Of a stretch of 64,000 nt of DNA, positions 36,545-49,808 are shown piece after piece. This DNA is from Clusia tigrina (taxonomy: Eukaryota > Arthropoda > Insecta > Diptera > Clusiidae), in the NCBI GenBank assembly GCA_920105625.2, contig OV050030.1, positions 254,851,889 to 254,915,888 on the forward strand, given 5' to 3'. The translations under genes were made by a program, and so were the position numbers. The notes beneath the pieces were generated by a model. That model did not search any database, was not told the DNA's origin, and saw nothing but the letters and a program-made list of their open reading frames with translations. Each line of letters starts with the position of its first letter. Position 1 is the stretch's first letter.

Positions 36545-39500
36545 TTTGTGACTCAAGGGTAGCATAGCTTTGAGCGATAGCTTAAATTGACAAGAGGCTC
36601 GAGTACTTTATTGTTACAAAATTTCAAGGTTTTATGACGCTCCAGTAAAAAGTTACGAGCATTTGTATGTTGCAAACTTTGATAGGTGTAGGACGTACCA
36701 TGTAGAAGTTAGGGCCATTTGAAGTTTTATCAGTGTTTGATTTGGGACTCAAGGGTAGCATAGCTCTGAGCGATAGCTTAAATTGACAAGAGGCTCGAGT
36801 ACTTTATAGTTACAAAATTTCAAGGTTTTATGACGCTCCAGTAAAAAGTTACAAGCATTTGTATGCTGCAAACTTTGATAGCTGTAGGACGTACCGAATA
36901 GAAGTTAGGGCCATTTGATGTTTTATCAGTGTTTGATTTGGGACTCAAGGGTAGCATAGCTTTGACCGATAGCTTCAATTGACAAGAGGCTCGAGTACTT
37001 TATGGTTACAAAATTTCAAGGTTCTATGACGCTCCAGTAAAAAGTTACAAGCATTTGTATGTTGCAAACTTTGATAGGTGTAGGCCGTACCGTATAGAAG
37101 TTAGGGCCATTTGATGTTTTATCAGTGTTTGATTTGGGACTCAAGGGGTAGCATAGCTTTGAGCGAGAGCTTAAATTGACAAGAGGCTCGAGTACTTTAT
37201 TGTTACAAAATTTCAAGGTTTTATGAACCTCCAGTAAAAAGTTACAAGCATTTGTATGTTGCAAACTTTGATAGGTGTAGGACGTACCGTATAGAAGTTA
37301 GCGCCATTTGAAGTTTTATCAGTGTTTGATTTGGGACTCAAGGGTAGCATAGCTTTGAGCGATAGCTTCAATTCACAAGAAGCTCGAGTACTTTATAGTT
37401 ACAAAATTTCAAGGTTTTATGACGCTCCAGTCAAAAGCTACAAGCATTTGTATGCTGCAAACATTGATAGCTGTAGGACGTACCGTATAGAAGTTAGGGC
37501 CATTTGAAGTTTTATCAGTGTTTGATTTGAGACTCAAGGGTAGCATAGCTTTGAGCGATAGCTTAAATTGACAAGAGGCTCGAGTACTTTATTGGTTCAA
37601 AATTTCAAGGTTTTATGACGCGCCAGTAAAAAGTTACAAGCATTTGTATGTTGCAAACTTTGATAGGTGTAGGACGTACCGTATAGAAGTTACCGCCATT
37701 TGAAGTTTTATCAGTGTTTGATTTGGGACTCAAGGGTAGCATAGCTTTGAGCGATAGCTTAAATTGACAAGAGACTCGAGAACTTTATTGTTACAAAATT
37801 TCAAGGTTTTATGACGCTCCAGTAAAAAGTTACAAGCTTTTGTATGTTGCAAACTTTGATAGGTGTAGGACGTACCATGTAGAAGTTAGGGCCATTTGAA
37901 GTTTTATCAGTGTTTGATTTGGGACTCAAGGGTAGCATAGCTCTGAGCGATAGCTTAAATTGACAAGAGGCTCGAGTACTTTATAGTTACAAAATTTCAA
38001 GGTTTTATGACGCTCCAGTAAAAAGTTACAAGCATTTGTATGCTGCAAAATTTGATAGCTGTAGGACGTACCGAATAGAAGTTAGGGCCATTTGATGTTT
38101 TATCAGTGTTTGATTTGGGACTCAAGGGTAGCATAGCTTTGACCGATAGCTTCAATTGACAAGAGGCTCGAGTACTTTATGGTTACAAAATTTCAAGGTT
38201 CTATGACGCTCCAGTAAAAAGTTACAAGCATTTGTATGTTGCAAACTTTGATAGGTGTAGGACGTACCGAATGAAAGTTAGGGCCATTTGATGTTTTATC
38301 AGTGTTTGATTTGGGACTCAAGGGGTAGCATAGCTTTGACCGATAGCTTCAATTGACAAGAGGCTCGAGTACTTTATGGTTACAAAATTTCAAGGTTTTA
38401 TGACGCTCCAGTAAAAAGTTACACGCATTTGTATGTTGCAAACTTTGATAGGTGTAGGACGTACCGTATCGAAGTTAGGGCCATTTGAAGTTTTATCAGA
38501 GTTTGATTTGGGACTCAAGGGTAACATAGCTTTGAGCGATAGCTTAAATTGACAAGAGGCTGGAGTACTTTATTGTTACAAAATTTCAAGGTTTTATGAC
38601 GCTCCAGTAAAAAGTCACAAGCACTTGTATGTTGCAAACTTTGATAGGTGTAGGACGTACCGAATGGAAGTTAGGGCCATTTGATGTTTTATCAGTGTTT
38701 GATTTGGGACTCAAGGGTAGCATAGCTTTGACCGATAGCTTCAATTGACAAGAGGCTCGAGTACTTTATGGTTACGAAATTTCAAGGTTCTATGACGCTC
38801 CAGTAAAAAGTTACAAGCATTTGTATGTTGCAAACTTTGATAGGTGTAGGACGTACCGTATAGAAGTTAGGGCCATTTGATGTTTTATCAGTGTTTGATT
38901 TGGGACTCAAGGGGTAGCATAGCTTTGAGCGAGAGCTTAAATTGACAAGAGGCTCGAGTACTTTATTGTTACAAAATTTCAAGGTTTTATGAACCTCCAG
39001 TAAAAAGTTACAAGCATTTGTATGTTGCAAACTTTGATAGGTGTAGGACGTACCGTATAGAAGTTAGCGCCATTTGAAGTTTTATCAGTGTTTGATTTGG
39101 GACTCAAGGGTAGCATAGCTTTGAGCGATAGCTTAAATTGACAAGAGGCTCGAGTACTTTATTGTTACAAAATTTCAAGGTTTTATGACGCTCCAGTAAA
39201 AAGTTACGAGCATTTGTATGTTGCAAACATTGATAGGAGTAAGACGTACCGTATAGAAGTTAGGGCCATTTGAAGTTTTATCAGTGTTTGATTTGGGACT
39301 CAAGGGTAGCATAGCTCTGAGCGATAGCTTCAATTCACAAGAGGCTCGAGTACTTTATAGTTACAAAATTTCAAGGTTTTATGACGCTCCAGTAAAAAGT
39401 TACAAGCATTTGTATGCTGCATTGATAGCTGTAGGACGTACCGTATAGAAGTTAGGGCCATTTGAAGTTTTATCAGTGTTTGATTTGAGACTCAAGGGTA

Positions 39501-40150
39501 GCATAGCTTTGAGCGATAGCTTAAATTGACAAGAGACTCGAGAACTTTATTGTTACAAAATTTCAAGGTTTTATGACGCTCCAGTAAAAAGTTACAAGCT
39601 TTTGTATGTTGCAAACTTTGATAGGTGTAGGACGTACCGTATAGAAGTTAGCGCCATTTGAAGTTTTATCAGTGTTTGATTTGTTACTCAAGGGTAGCAT
39701 AGCTTTGAGCGATAGCTTAAATTGACAAGAGGCTCGAGTACTTTATTGTTACAAAATTTCAAGGTTTTATGACGCTCCAGTAAAAAGTTACGAGCATTTG
39801 TATGTTGCAAACTTTGATAGGTGTAGGACGTACCATGTAGAAGTTAGGGCCATTTGAAGTTCTATCAGTGTTTGATTTGGGACTCAAGGGTAGCATAGCT
39901 CTGAGCGATAGCTTAAATTGACAAGAGGCTCGAGTACTTTATAGTTACAAAATTTCAAGGTTTTATGACGCTCCAGTAAAAAGTTACAAGCATTTGTATG
40001 CTGCAAACTTTGATAGCTGTAGGACGTACCGAATAGAAGTTAGGGCCATTTGATGTTTTATCAGTGTTTGATTTGGGACTCAAGGGTAGCATAGCTTTGA
40101 CCGATAGCTTCAATTGACAAGAGGCTCGAGTACTTTATGGTTACAAAATT

Positions 40151-41577
40151 TCAAGGTTCTATGACGCTCCAGTAAAAAGTTACAAGCATTTGTATGTTGC
40201 AAACTTTGATAGGTGTAGGACGTACCATATAGAAGTTAGGGTCATTTGATGTTTTATCAGTGTTTGATTTGGGACTCAAGGGGTAGCATAGCTTTGAGCG
40301 AGAGCTTAAATTGACAAGAGGCTCGAGTACTTTATTGTTACAAAATTTCAAGGTTTTATGAACCTCCAGTAAAAAGTTACAAGCATTTGTATGCTGCAAA
40401 CATTGATAGATGTAGGACGTACCGTATAGAAGTTAGGGCCATTTGAAGTTTTATCAGTGTTTGATTTGAGACTCAAGGGTAGCATAGCTTTGAGCGATAG
40501 CTTAAATTGACAAGAGGCTCGAGTACTTTATTGGTTCAAAATTTCAAGGTTTTATGACGCTCCAGTAAAAAGTTACAAGCATTTGTATGTTGCAAACTTT
40601 GATAGGTGTAGGACGTACCGTGTAGAAGTTAGCGCCATTTGATGTTTTATCAGTGTTTGATTTGGGACTCAAGGGTAGCATAGCTTTGAGCGATAGCTTA
40701 AATTGACAAGAGACTCGAGAACTTTATTGTTACAAAATTTCAAGGTTTTATGACGCTCCAGTAAAAAGTTACAAGCTTTTGTATGTTGCAAACTTTTATA
40801 GGTGTAGGACGTACCGTATAGAAGTTAGCGCCATTTGAAGTTTTATCAGTGTTTGATTTGGGACTCAAGGGGTAGCATAGCTTTGAGCGAGAGCTTAAAT
40901 TGACAAGAGGCTCGAGTACTTTATTGTTACAAAATTTCAAGGTTTTATGAACCTCCAGTAAAAAGTTACAAGCATTTGTATGTTGCAAACTTTGATAGGT
41001 GTAGGACGTACCGTATAGAAGTTAGCGCCATTTGAAGTTTTATCAGTGTTTGATTTGGGACTCAAGGGTAGCATAGCTTTGAGCGATAGCTTAAATTGAC
41101 AAGAGACTCGAGAACTTTATTGTTACAAAATTTCAAGGTTTTATGACGCTCCAGTAAAAAGTTACAAGCTTTTGTATGTTGCAAACTTTGATAGGTGTAG
41201 GACGTGCCGTATAGAAGTTAGCGCCATTTGAAGTTTTATCAGTGTTTGATTTGTTACTCAAGGGTAGCATAGCTTTGAGCGATAGCTTAAATTGACAAGA
41301 GGCTCGAGTACTTTATTGTTACAAAATTTCAAGGTTTTATGACGCTCCAGTAAAAAGTTACGAGCATTTGTATGTTGCAAACTTTGATAGGTGTAGGACG
41401 TACCGTATAGAAGTTAGCGCCATTTGAAGTTTTATCAGTGTTTGATTTGGGACTCAAGGGGTAGCATAGCTTTGAGCGAGAGCTTAAATTGACAAGAGGC
41501 TCGAGTACTTTATGGTTACAAAATTTCAAGGTTCTATGACGCTCCAGTAAAAAGTTACAAGCATTTGTATGTTGCAA
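40151..41577. repeat. Trimer higher-order repeat, period 589 bp (copy A)
   Basis: A monomer with an extra G (CAAGGGGTAGC) and GAGCGAGAGC recurs near 40280, 40869 and 41458, every 589 bp. It is flanked by GAGACTCGAGAAC and AAGCTTTTGTATG units. The period is three monomers plus the one extra base. The one-base insertion shifts reading frame and allows the 82-codon antisense open frames seen here. Confidence 0.85.
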
Positions 41578-42623
41578 ACTTTGATAGGTGTAGGACGTAC
41601 CGAATGGAAGTTAGGGCCATTTGATGTTTTATCAGTGTTTGATTTGGGACTCAAGGGGTAGCATAGCTTTGACCGATAGCTTCAATTGACAAGAGGCTCG
41701 AGTACTTTATGGTTACAAAATTTCAAGGTTTTATGACGCTCCAGTAAAAAGTTACAAGCATTTGTATGTTGCAAACTTTGATAGGTGTAGGACGTACCGT
41801 ATCGAAGTTACGGCCATTTGAAGTTTTATCAGAGTTTGATTTGGGACTCAAGGGTAACATAGCTTTGAGCGATAGCTTAAATTGACAAGAGGCTCGAGTA
41901 CTTTATTGTTACAAAATTTCAAGGTTTTATGACGCTCCAGTAAAAAGTCACAAGCATTTGTATGTTGCAAACTTTGATAGGTGTAGGACGTACCGAATGG
42001 AAGTTAGGGCCATTTGATGCTTTATCAGTGTTTGATTTGGGACTCAAGGGTAGCATAGCTTTGACCGATAGCTTCAATTGACAAGAGGCTCGAGTACTTT
42101 ATGGTTACAAAATTTCAAGGTTCTATGACGCTCCAGTAAAAAGTTACAAGCATTTGTATGTTGCAAACATTGATAGGTGTAGGACGTACCGTATAGAAGT
42201 TAGGGCCATTTGAAGTTTTATCAGTGTTTGATTTGGGACTCAAGGGTAGCATAGCTTTGAGCGATAGCTTAAATTGACAAGAGGCTCGATTACTTTATTG
42301 TTACAAAATTTCAAGGTTTTATGACGCTCCAGTAAAAATTCACAAGCATTTGTACGTTGCAAACTTTGATAGGTGTAGGACGTACCGTATAGAAGTTAGG
42401 GCCATTTGAAGTTTTACCAGTGTTTGATTTGGGACTCAAGGGTAGCATAGCTTTGAGCGATAGCTTAAATTGACAAGAGGCTCGAGTACTTTATTGTTGC
42501 AAAATTTCAAGGTTTTATGACGCTCCAATAAAAAGTTACAAGCATTTTGTATGTTGCAAACTTTGATAAGTGTAGGACGTCCGTATAGAAGTTAAGGCCA
42601 TTTGAAGTTTTATCAGTGTTTGA

Positions 42624-42819
42624 TTTGGGACTTAAGGGTAGCATAGCTTTGAGCGATAGCTCAAATTGACAAGAGGCTCGAGCCCTTTATTGTTACAAAA
42701 TTTCAAGGTTTTATGACGCTCCAGTAAAAAGTTACAAGCATTTGTATGTTGCAAACTTTGATAGGTGCAGGACGTACCGTATAGAAGTTAGCGCCATTTG
42801 AAGTTTTATCAGTGTTTGA
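42624..42819. repeat. Intact 196-bp relative of the rearranged monomer (copy A)
   Basis: This unit has TTTGGGACTTAAGGG, GCTCAAATTGAC and GAGCCCTTTATTG in normal order. It keeps the sequence missing from the 187-bp rearranged monomers, including the diagnostic CCC before TTTATTG, so it represents the likely parental form. Its twin is at 57701-57896. Confidence 0.88.
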
Positions 42820-43134
42820 TTTGTGACTCAAGGGTAGCATAGCTTTGAGCGATAGCTTAAATTGACAAGAGACTCGAGTACTTTATTGTTACAAAATTTC
42901 AAGGTTTTATGACGCTCCAGTAAAAAGTTACGAGCATTTGTATGTTGCAAACGTTGATAGGTGTAGGACGTAACATGTAGAAGTTAGGGCCATTTGAAGT
43001 TTTATCAGTGTTTGATTTGGGACTCAAGGGTAGCATAGCTCTGAGCGATAGCTTAAATTGACAAGAGGCTCGAGTACTTTATAGTTACAAAATTTCAAGG
43101 TTTTATGACGCTCCAGTAAAAAGTTACAAGCATT

Positions 43135-46100
43135 TGAATGTTGCAAAGTTTGACAGATGCAGGACGTACCGTATAGAAGTTAGGGCCATTTGAAGTTGTA
43201 TCAGTGTTTGATTTGGGACTCAAGGGTAGCATAGCTTTGAGCGATAGCTTAAATTGACAAGAGGCTCGAGTACTTTATTGTTGCAAAATTTCAAGGTTTT
43301 ATGACGCTCCAGTAAAAAGTTACAAGCATTTGTATGTTGCAAACTTTGATAGGTGTAGGACGTACCGTATAGAAGTTAGCGCCATTTGAAGTTTTATCAG
43401 TGGTTGATTTGGGACTCAAGGGTAGCATAGCTTTGAGCGATAGCTTAAATTGACAAGAAGCTCGAGTACTTTATAGTTACAAAATTTCAAGGTTTTATGA
43501 CGCTCCAGTAAAAAGTTACAAGCATTTGTATGCTGCAAACTTTGATAGCTGTAGGACGTACCGTATAGAAGTTAGGGCCATTTGAAGTTTTATCAGTGTT
43601 TGATTTGGGAGTCAAGGGTAGCATAGCTTTGAGCGATAGCTTAAGTTGACAAGAGGCTCGAGTATTTTACTGTAACAAAATTTCAAGGTTTTATGACGCT
43701 CCAGTAAAAAGTTACAAGCATTTGTATGTTGCAAACTTTGATAGGTGTAGGACGTACCGTATCGAAGTTAGGGCCATTTGAAGTTTTATCAGAGTTTGAT
43801 TTGGGACTCAAGGGTAGCATAGCTTTGAGCGATAGCTTAAACTGACAAGAGGCTCGAGAACTTTATTGTTACAAAATTCAAGGTTTTATGACGCTCCAGT
43901 AAAAAGTCACAAGCATTTGTATGTTGCAAACTTTGATAGGTGTAGGACGTACCGAATGGAAGTTAGGGCCATTTGATGTTTTATCAGTGTTTGATTTGGG
44001 ACTCAAGGGTAGCATAGCTTTGACCGATAGCTTCAATTGACAAGAGGCTCGAGTACTTTATGGTTACAAAATTTCAAGGTTCTATGACGCTCCAGTAAAA
44101 AGTTACAAGCATTTGTATGTTGCAAACATTGATAGGTGTAGGACGTACCGTATAGAAGTTAGGGCCATTTGAAGTTTTATCAGTGTTTGATTTGGGACTC
44201 AAGGGTAGCATACCTTTGAGCGATAGCTTAAATTGACAAAAGGCTCGATTACTTTATTGTTACAAAATTTCAAGGTTTTATGACGCTCCAGTAAAAAGTT
44301 ACAAGCATTTGTACGTTGCAAACTTTGATAGGTGTAGGACGTACCGTATAGAAGTTAGGGCCATTTGAAGTTTTATCAGTGTTTGATTTGGGACTCAAGG
44401 GTAGCATAGCTTTGAGCGATAGCTTAAATTGACCAGAGGCTCGAGTACTTTATTGTTGCAAAATTTCAAGGTTTTATGACGCTCCAGTAAAAAGTTACAA
44501 GCATTTGTATGTTGCAAACTTTGATAGTTGTAGGACGTACCATATAGAAGTTAGGGCCATTTGAAGTTTTATCAGTGTTTGATTTGGGACTCAAGGGTAG
44601 CATAGCTTTGAGCGCTAGCTTAAATTGACAAGAGGCTCGAGTACTTTATTGTTACAAAATTTCAAGGTTTTATGACGCTCCAGTAAAAAGTCACAAGCAT
44701 TTGTATGTTGCAAACTTTGATAGGTGTAAGACGTACCGAATGGAAGTTAGGGCCATTTGATGTTTTATCAGTGTTTGATTTGGGACTCAAGGGTAGCATA
44801 GCTTTGACCGATAGCTTCAATTGACAAGAGGCTCGAGTACTTTATGGTTACAAAATTTCAAGGTTCTATGACGCTCCAGTAAAAAGTTACAAGCATTTGT
44901 ATGTTGCAAACATTGATAGGTGTAGGATGTACCGTATAGAAGTTAGGGCCATTTGAAGTTTTATCAGTGTTTGATTTGGGACTCAAGGGTAGCATAGCTT
45001 TGAGCGATAGCTTAAATTGACAAGAGGCTCGATTACTTTATTGTTACAAAATTTCAAGGTTTTATGACGCTGCAGTAAAAAGTTACAAGCATTTGTATGT
45101 TGCAAACTTTGATAGTTGTAGGACGTACCATATAGAAGTTAGGGCCATTTGAAGTTTTATCAGTGTTTGATTTGGGACTCAAGAGTAGCATAGCTTTGAG
45201 CGATAGCTTAAATTTACAAGAGGCTCGAGTACTGTATTGTTACAAAATGTCAAGGTTTTATGGCGCTCCAGTAAAAAGTTACAAGCATTTGTATGTTGCA
45301 AACTTTCATAGGTGTAGGACGTACCGTATAGAAGTTAGGGCCATTTGAAGTTTTATCAGTGTTTGATTTGGGACTCAAGGGTAGCATAGCTTTGAGTGAT
45401 AGCTTAAATTGACAAGAGGCTCGAGTACTTTATTGTTACAAAATTTCAAGATTTTATGACGCTCCAGTAAAAAGTTACAAGCATTTGTATGTTGCAAACT
45501 TTGATAGGTGTAGGACGTATCGTATAGAAGTTAGGGCCATTTGAAGTTTTATCAGTGTTTGATTTGGGACTCAAGGGTAGCATAGCTTTGAGCGATAGCT
45601 TAAATTGACAAGAGGCTCGAGTACTTTATTGTTGCAAAATTTCAAGGTTTTATGACGCTCCAGTAAAAAGTTACAAGCATTTTGTATGTTGCAAACTTTG
45701 ATAAGTGTAGGACGTCCGTATAGAAGTTAGGGCCATTTGAAGTTTTATCAGTGTTTGATTTGGGACTTAAGGGTAGCATAGCTTTGATTTGGGACTTAAG
45801 GGTAGCATCCCTTTATTGTTACAAAATTTCAAGGTTTTATGACGCTCCAGTAAAAAGTTACAAGCATTTTTATGTTGCAAACTTTGATAGGTGTAGGACG
45901 TTCCGTATAGAAGTTAGCGCCATTTGAAGTTTTATCAGTGTTTGATTTGTGACTCAAGGGTAGCATAGCTTTGAGCGATAGCTTAAATTGACAAGAGGCT
46001 CGAGTACTTTATTGTTACAAAATTTCAAGGTTTTATGACGCTCCAGTAAAAAGTTACGAGCATTTGTATGTTGCAAACTTTGATAGGTGTAGGACGTACC

Positions 46101-47190
46101 ATGTAGAAGTTAGGGCCATTTGAAGTTTTATCAGTGTTTGATTTGGGACTCAAGGGTAGCATAGCTCTGAGCGATAGCTTAAATTGACAAGAGGCTCGAG
46201 TACTTTATAGTTACAAAATTTCAAGGTTTTATGACGCTCCAGTAAAAAGTTACAAGCATTTGTATGCTGCAAACTTTGATAGCTGTAGGACGTACCGAAT
46301 AGAAGTTAGGGCCATTTGATGTTTTATCAGTGTTTGATTTGGGACTCAAGGGTAGCATAGCTTTGACCGATAGCTTCAATTGACAAGAGGCTCGAGTACT
46401 TTATGGTTACAAAATTTCAAGGTTCTATGACGCTCCAGTAAAAAGTTACAAGCATTTGTATGTTGCAAACTTTGATAGGTGTAGGCCGTACCGTATAGAA
46501 GTTAGGGCCATTTGATGTTTTATCAGTGTTTGATTTGGGACTCAAGGGGTAGCATAGCTTTGAGCGAGAGCTTAAATTGACAAGAGGCTCGAGTACTTTA
46601 TTGTTACAAAATTTCAAGGTTTTATGAACCTCCAGTAAAAAGTTACAAGCATTTGTATGTTGCAAACTTTGATAGGTGTAGGACGTACCGTATAGAAGTT
46701 AGCGCCATTTGAAGTTTTATCAGTGTTTGATTTGGGACTCAAGGGTAGCATAGCTTTGAGCGATAGCTTCAATTCACAAGAAGCTCGAGTACTTTATAGT
46801 TACAAAATTTCAAGGTTTTATGACGCTCCAGTAAAAAGTTACAAGCATTTGTATGCTGCAAACATTGATAGCTGTAGGACGTACCGTATAGAAGTTAGGG
46901 CCATTTGAAGTTTTATCAGTGTTTGATTTGAGACTCAAGGGTAGCATAGCTTTGAGCGATAGCTTAAATTGACAAGAGGCTCGAGTACTTTATTGGTTCA
47001 AAATTTCAAGGTTTTATGACGCGCCAGTAAAAAGTTACAAGCATTTGTATGTTGCAAACTTTGATAGGTGTAGGACGTACCGTATAGAAGTTAGCGCCAT
47101 TTGAAGTTTTATCAGTGTTTGATTTGGGACTCAAGGGTAGCATAGCTTTGATCGATAGCTTAAATTGACAAGAGACTCGAGAACTTTATT
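43135..47190. repeat. Composite copy of 24.7-29.5 kb and 34.1-37.8 kb material
   Basis: GAATGTTGCAAAG at 43136 and GAGCGCTAGC at 44610 lie 18,395 bp after 24741 and 26215. From the TTTGGGAGTC unit onward the segment also lies 9,401 bp after 34.17-37.79 kb: the AAATTTAC unit near 45163 matches 35762 and the rearranged monomer at 45759 matches 36358. Details fit different parents along its length, for example AAAATTTCAAGGTTTTATG near 43681 as at 25281 rather than the CAATTTTTTA form at 28.03 and 34.28 kb. The start at 43135 is a sharp junction. Confidence 0.8.
45759..45945. repeat. Rearranged 187-bp monomer (copy 4)
   Basis: Same duplicated TTTGGGACTTAAGGG start and CATCCCTTTATTG join, 9,401 bp after copy 3. 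The following monomer boundary reads CAGTGTTTGATTTGTG, as in the intact relative at 42624, instead of CAGTTTTTG. Confidence 0.93.
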
Positions 47191-48561
47191 GTTACAAAAT
47201 TTCAAGGTTTTATGACGCTCCAGTAAAAAGTTACAAGCATTTTTATGTTGCAAACTTTGATAGGTGTAGGACGTTCCGTATAGAAGTTAGCGCCATTTGA
47301 AGTTTTATCAGTGTTTGATTTGTGACTCAAGGGTAGCATAGCTTTGAGCGATAGCTTAAATTGACAAGAGGCTCGAGTACTTTATTGTTACAAAATTTCA
47401 AGGTTTTATGACGCTCCAGTAAAAAGTTACGAGCATTTGTATGTTGCAAACTTTGATAGGTGTAGGACGTACCATGTAGAAGTTAGGGCCATTTGAAGTT
47501 TTATCAGTGTTTGATTTGGGACTCAAGGGTAGCATAGCTCTGAGCGATAGCTTAAATTGACAAGAGGCTCGAGTACTTTATAGTTACAAAATTTCAAGGT
47601 TTTATGACGCTCCAGTAAAAAGTTACAAGCATTTGTATGCTGCAAACTTTGATAGCTGTAGGACGTACCGAATAGAAGTTAGGGCCATTTGATGTTTTAT
47701 CAGTGTTTGATTTGGGACTCAAGGGTAGCATAGCTTTGACCGATAGCTTCAATTGACAAGAGGCTCGAGTACTTTATGGTTACAAAATTTCAAGGTTCTA
47801 TGACGCTCCAGTAAAAAGTTACAAGCATTTGTATGTTGCAAACTTTGATAGGTGTAGGCCGTACCGTATAGAAGTTAGGGCCATTTGATGTTTTATCAGT
47901 GTTTGATTTGGGACTCAAGGGGTAGCATAGCTTTGAGCGAGAGCTTAAATTGACAAGAGGCTCGAGTACTTTATTGTTACAAAATTTCAAGGTTTTATGA
48001 ACCTCCAGTAAAAAGTTACAAGCATTTGTATGTTGCAAACTTTGATAGGTGTAGGACGTACCGTATAGAAGTTAGCGCCATTTGAAGTTTTATCAGTGTT
48101 TGATTTGGGACTCAAGGGTAGCATAGCTTTGAGCGATAGCTTCAATTCACAAGAAGCTCGAGTACTTTATAGTTACAAAATTTCAAGGTTCTATGACGCT
48201 CCAGTAAAAAGTTACAAGCATTTGTATGCTGCAAACATTGATAGCTGTAGGACGTACCGTATAGAAGTTAGGGCCATTTGAAGTTTTATCAGTGTTTGAT
48301 TTGAGACTCAAGGGTAGCATAGCTTTGAGCGATAGCTTAAATTGACAAGAGGCTCGAGTACTTTATTGGTTCAAAATTTCAAGGTTTTATGACGCGCCAG
48401 TAAAAAGTTACAAGCATTTGTATGTTGCAAACTTTGATAGGTGTAGGACGTACTGTATAGAAGTTAGCGCCATTTGAAGTTTTATCAGTGTTTGATTTGG
48501 GACTCAAGGGTAGCATAGCTTTGATCGATAGCTTAAATTGACAAGAGACTCGAGAACTTTA
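45816..48561. repeat. 7-monomer tandem duplication, period 1,373 bp
   Basis: All markers between 45.82 and 47.19 kb repeat 1,373 bp later: ACGTTCCGTATAG, ACCATGTAG, ACCGAATAGAAG, AAGGGGTAGC, CAATTCACAAGAAGC and GATCGATAGC. The copies are nearly identical. One visible difference is GGTTTTATG near 46819 against GGTTCTATG near 48190. The junction at about 47189 joins sequence like 37.79 kb to sequence like 36.41 kb. The event therefore happened after the 9,401-bp-offset copy was made. Confidence 0.88.
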
Positions 48562-49650
48562 TTGTTACAAAATTTCAAGGTTTTATGACGCTCCAGTAAA
48601 AAGTTACAAGCTTTTGTATGTTGCAAACTTTGATAGGTGTAGGACGTACCATGTAGAAGTTAGGGCCATTTGAAGTTTTATCAGTGTTTGATTTGGGACT
48701 CAAGGGTAGCATAGCTCTGAGCGATAGCTTAAATTGACAAGAGGCTCGAGTACTTTATAGTTACAAAATTTCAAGGTTTTATGACGCTCCAGTAAAAAGT
48801 TACAAGCATTTGTATGCTGCAAAATTTGATAGCTGTAGGACGTACCGAATAGAAGTTAGGGCCATTTGATGTTTTATCAGTGTTTGATTTGGGACTCAAG
48901 GGTAGCATAGCTTTGACCGATAGCTTCAATTGACAAGAGGCTCGAGTACTTTATGGTTACAAAATTTCAAGGTTCTATGACGCTCCAGTAAAAAGTTACA
49001 AGCATTTGTATGTTGCAAACTTTGATAGGTGTAGGACGTACCGAATGAAAGTTAGGGCCATTTGATGTTTTATCAGTGTTTGATTTGGGACTCAAGGGGT
49101 AGCATAGCTTTGACCGATAGCTTCAATTGACAAGAGGCTCGAGTACTTTATGGTTACAAAATTTCAAGGTTTTATGACGCTCCAGTAAAAAGTTACACGC
49201 ATTTGTATGTTGCAAACTTTGATAGGTGTAGGACGTACCGTATCGAAGTTAGGGCCATTTGAAGTTTTATCAGAGTTTGATTTGGGACTCAAGGGTAACA
49301 TAGCTTTGAGCGATAGCTTAAATTGACAAGAGGCTGGAGTACTTTATTGTTACAAAATTTCAAGGTTTTATGACGCTCCAGTAAAAAGTCACAAGCACTT
49401 GTATGTTGCAAACTTTGATAGGTGTAGGACGTACCGAATGGAAGTTAGGGCCATTTGATGTTTTATCAGTGTTTGATTTGGGACTCAAGGGTAGCATAGC
49501 TTTGACCGATAGCTTCAATTGACAAGAGGCTCGAGTACTTTATGGTTACGAAATTTCAAGGTTCTATGACGCTCCAGTAAAAAGTTACAAGCATTTGTAT
49601 GTTGCAAACTTTGATAGGTGTAGGACGTACTGTATAGAAGTTAGGGCCAT
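47189..49650. repeat. Copy of 36.41-38.87 kb, offset 10,774 bp
   Basis: Offsets of 10,774 hold for AAGCATTTTTATG (36460 and 47234), GAGACTCGAGAAC (37771 and 48545), TGCTGCAAAATTTG units, ACCGAATGAAAG units and GGTTACGAAATTTC (38771 and 49545). The match ends near 49.65 kb, where the second copy turns to a CAATTCACAAGAGG unit with a 4-bp deletion. Confidence 0.86.
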
Positions 49651-49793
49651 TTGAAGTTTTATCAGTGTTTGATTTGGGACTCAAGGGTAGCATAGCTCTG
49701 AGCGATAGCTTCAATTCACAAGAGGCTCGAGTACTTTATAGTTACAAAATTTCAAGGTTTTATGACGCTCCAGTAAAAAGTTACAAGCATTTG

Positions 49794-49808
49794 TATGCTG
49801 CATTGATA
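49794..49808. repeat. 4-bp deletion marker GCTGCATTGAT (192-bp monomer class)
   Basis: GCTGCAAACATTGATAG is reduced to GCTGCATTGATAG, losing AAAC. The same deletion is present near 39416, 49797, 50381 (as GCTGCGTTGAT), 52339, 54493, 60178 and 61743. It is absent from the left 39 kb, so it marks a subfamily confined to the right part of the window. Confidence 0.88.

Larger units (their letters stand above)
30390..37790. repeat. 19-monomer tandem duplication, period 3,714 bp
   Basis: AGGGCAATTTGAAG at 30459 and 34173, the rearranged monomers at 32644 and 36358, AAGGGGTAGC units near 33.43 and 37.14 kb, and the rare GTTACCGCCATTTG at about 33975 and 37689 keep a 3,714-bp offset. Copies are about 30.39-34.10 and 34.10-37.79 kb. 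The first copy overlaps the second copy of the 2,538-bp duplication, so this event came later or was superimposed on it. Confidence 0.88.
37860..43134. repeat. ~5.3-kb segment duplicated at 52.94-58.21 kb (copy A)
   Basis: Constant 15,077-bp offsets join GATAGGAGTAAGACG (39233 and 54310), the 4-bp-deleted GCTGCATTGAT (39416 and 54493), TTTGTTACTC (about 39680 and 54757), the 589-bp trimers (40151 and 55228) and the GAGCCCTTTATTG monomer (42624 and 57701). To the left the match fails near 37.85 kb. To the right it fails near 43135, where copy A switches to GAATGTTGCAAAG. The segment is about 27 monomers long. Confidence 0.88.
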
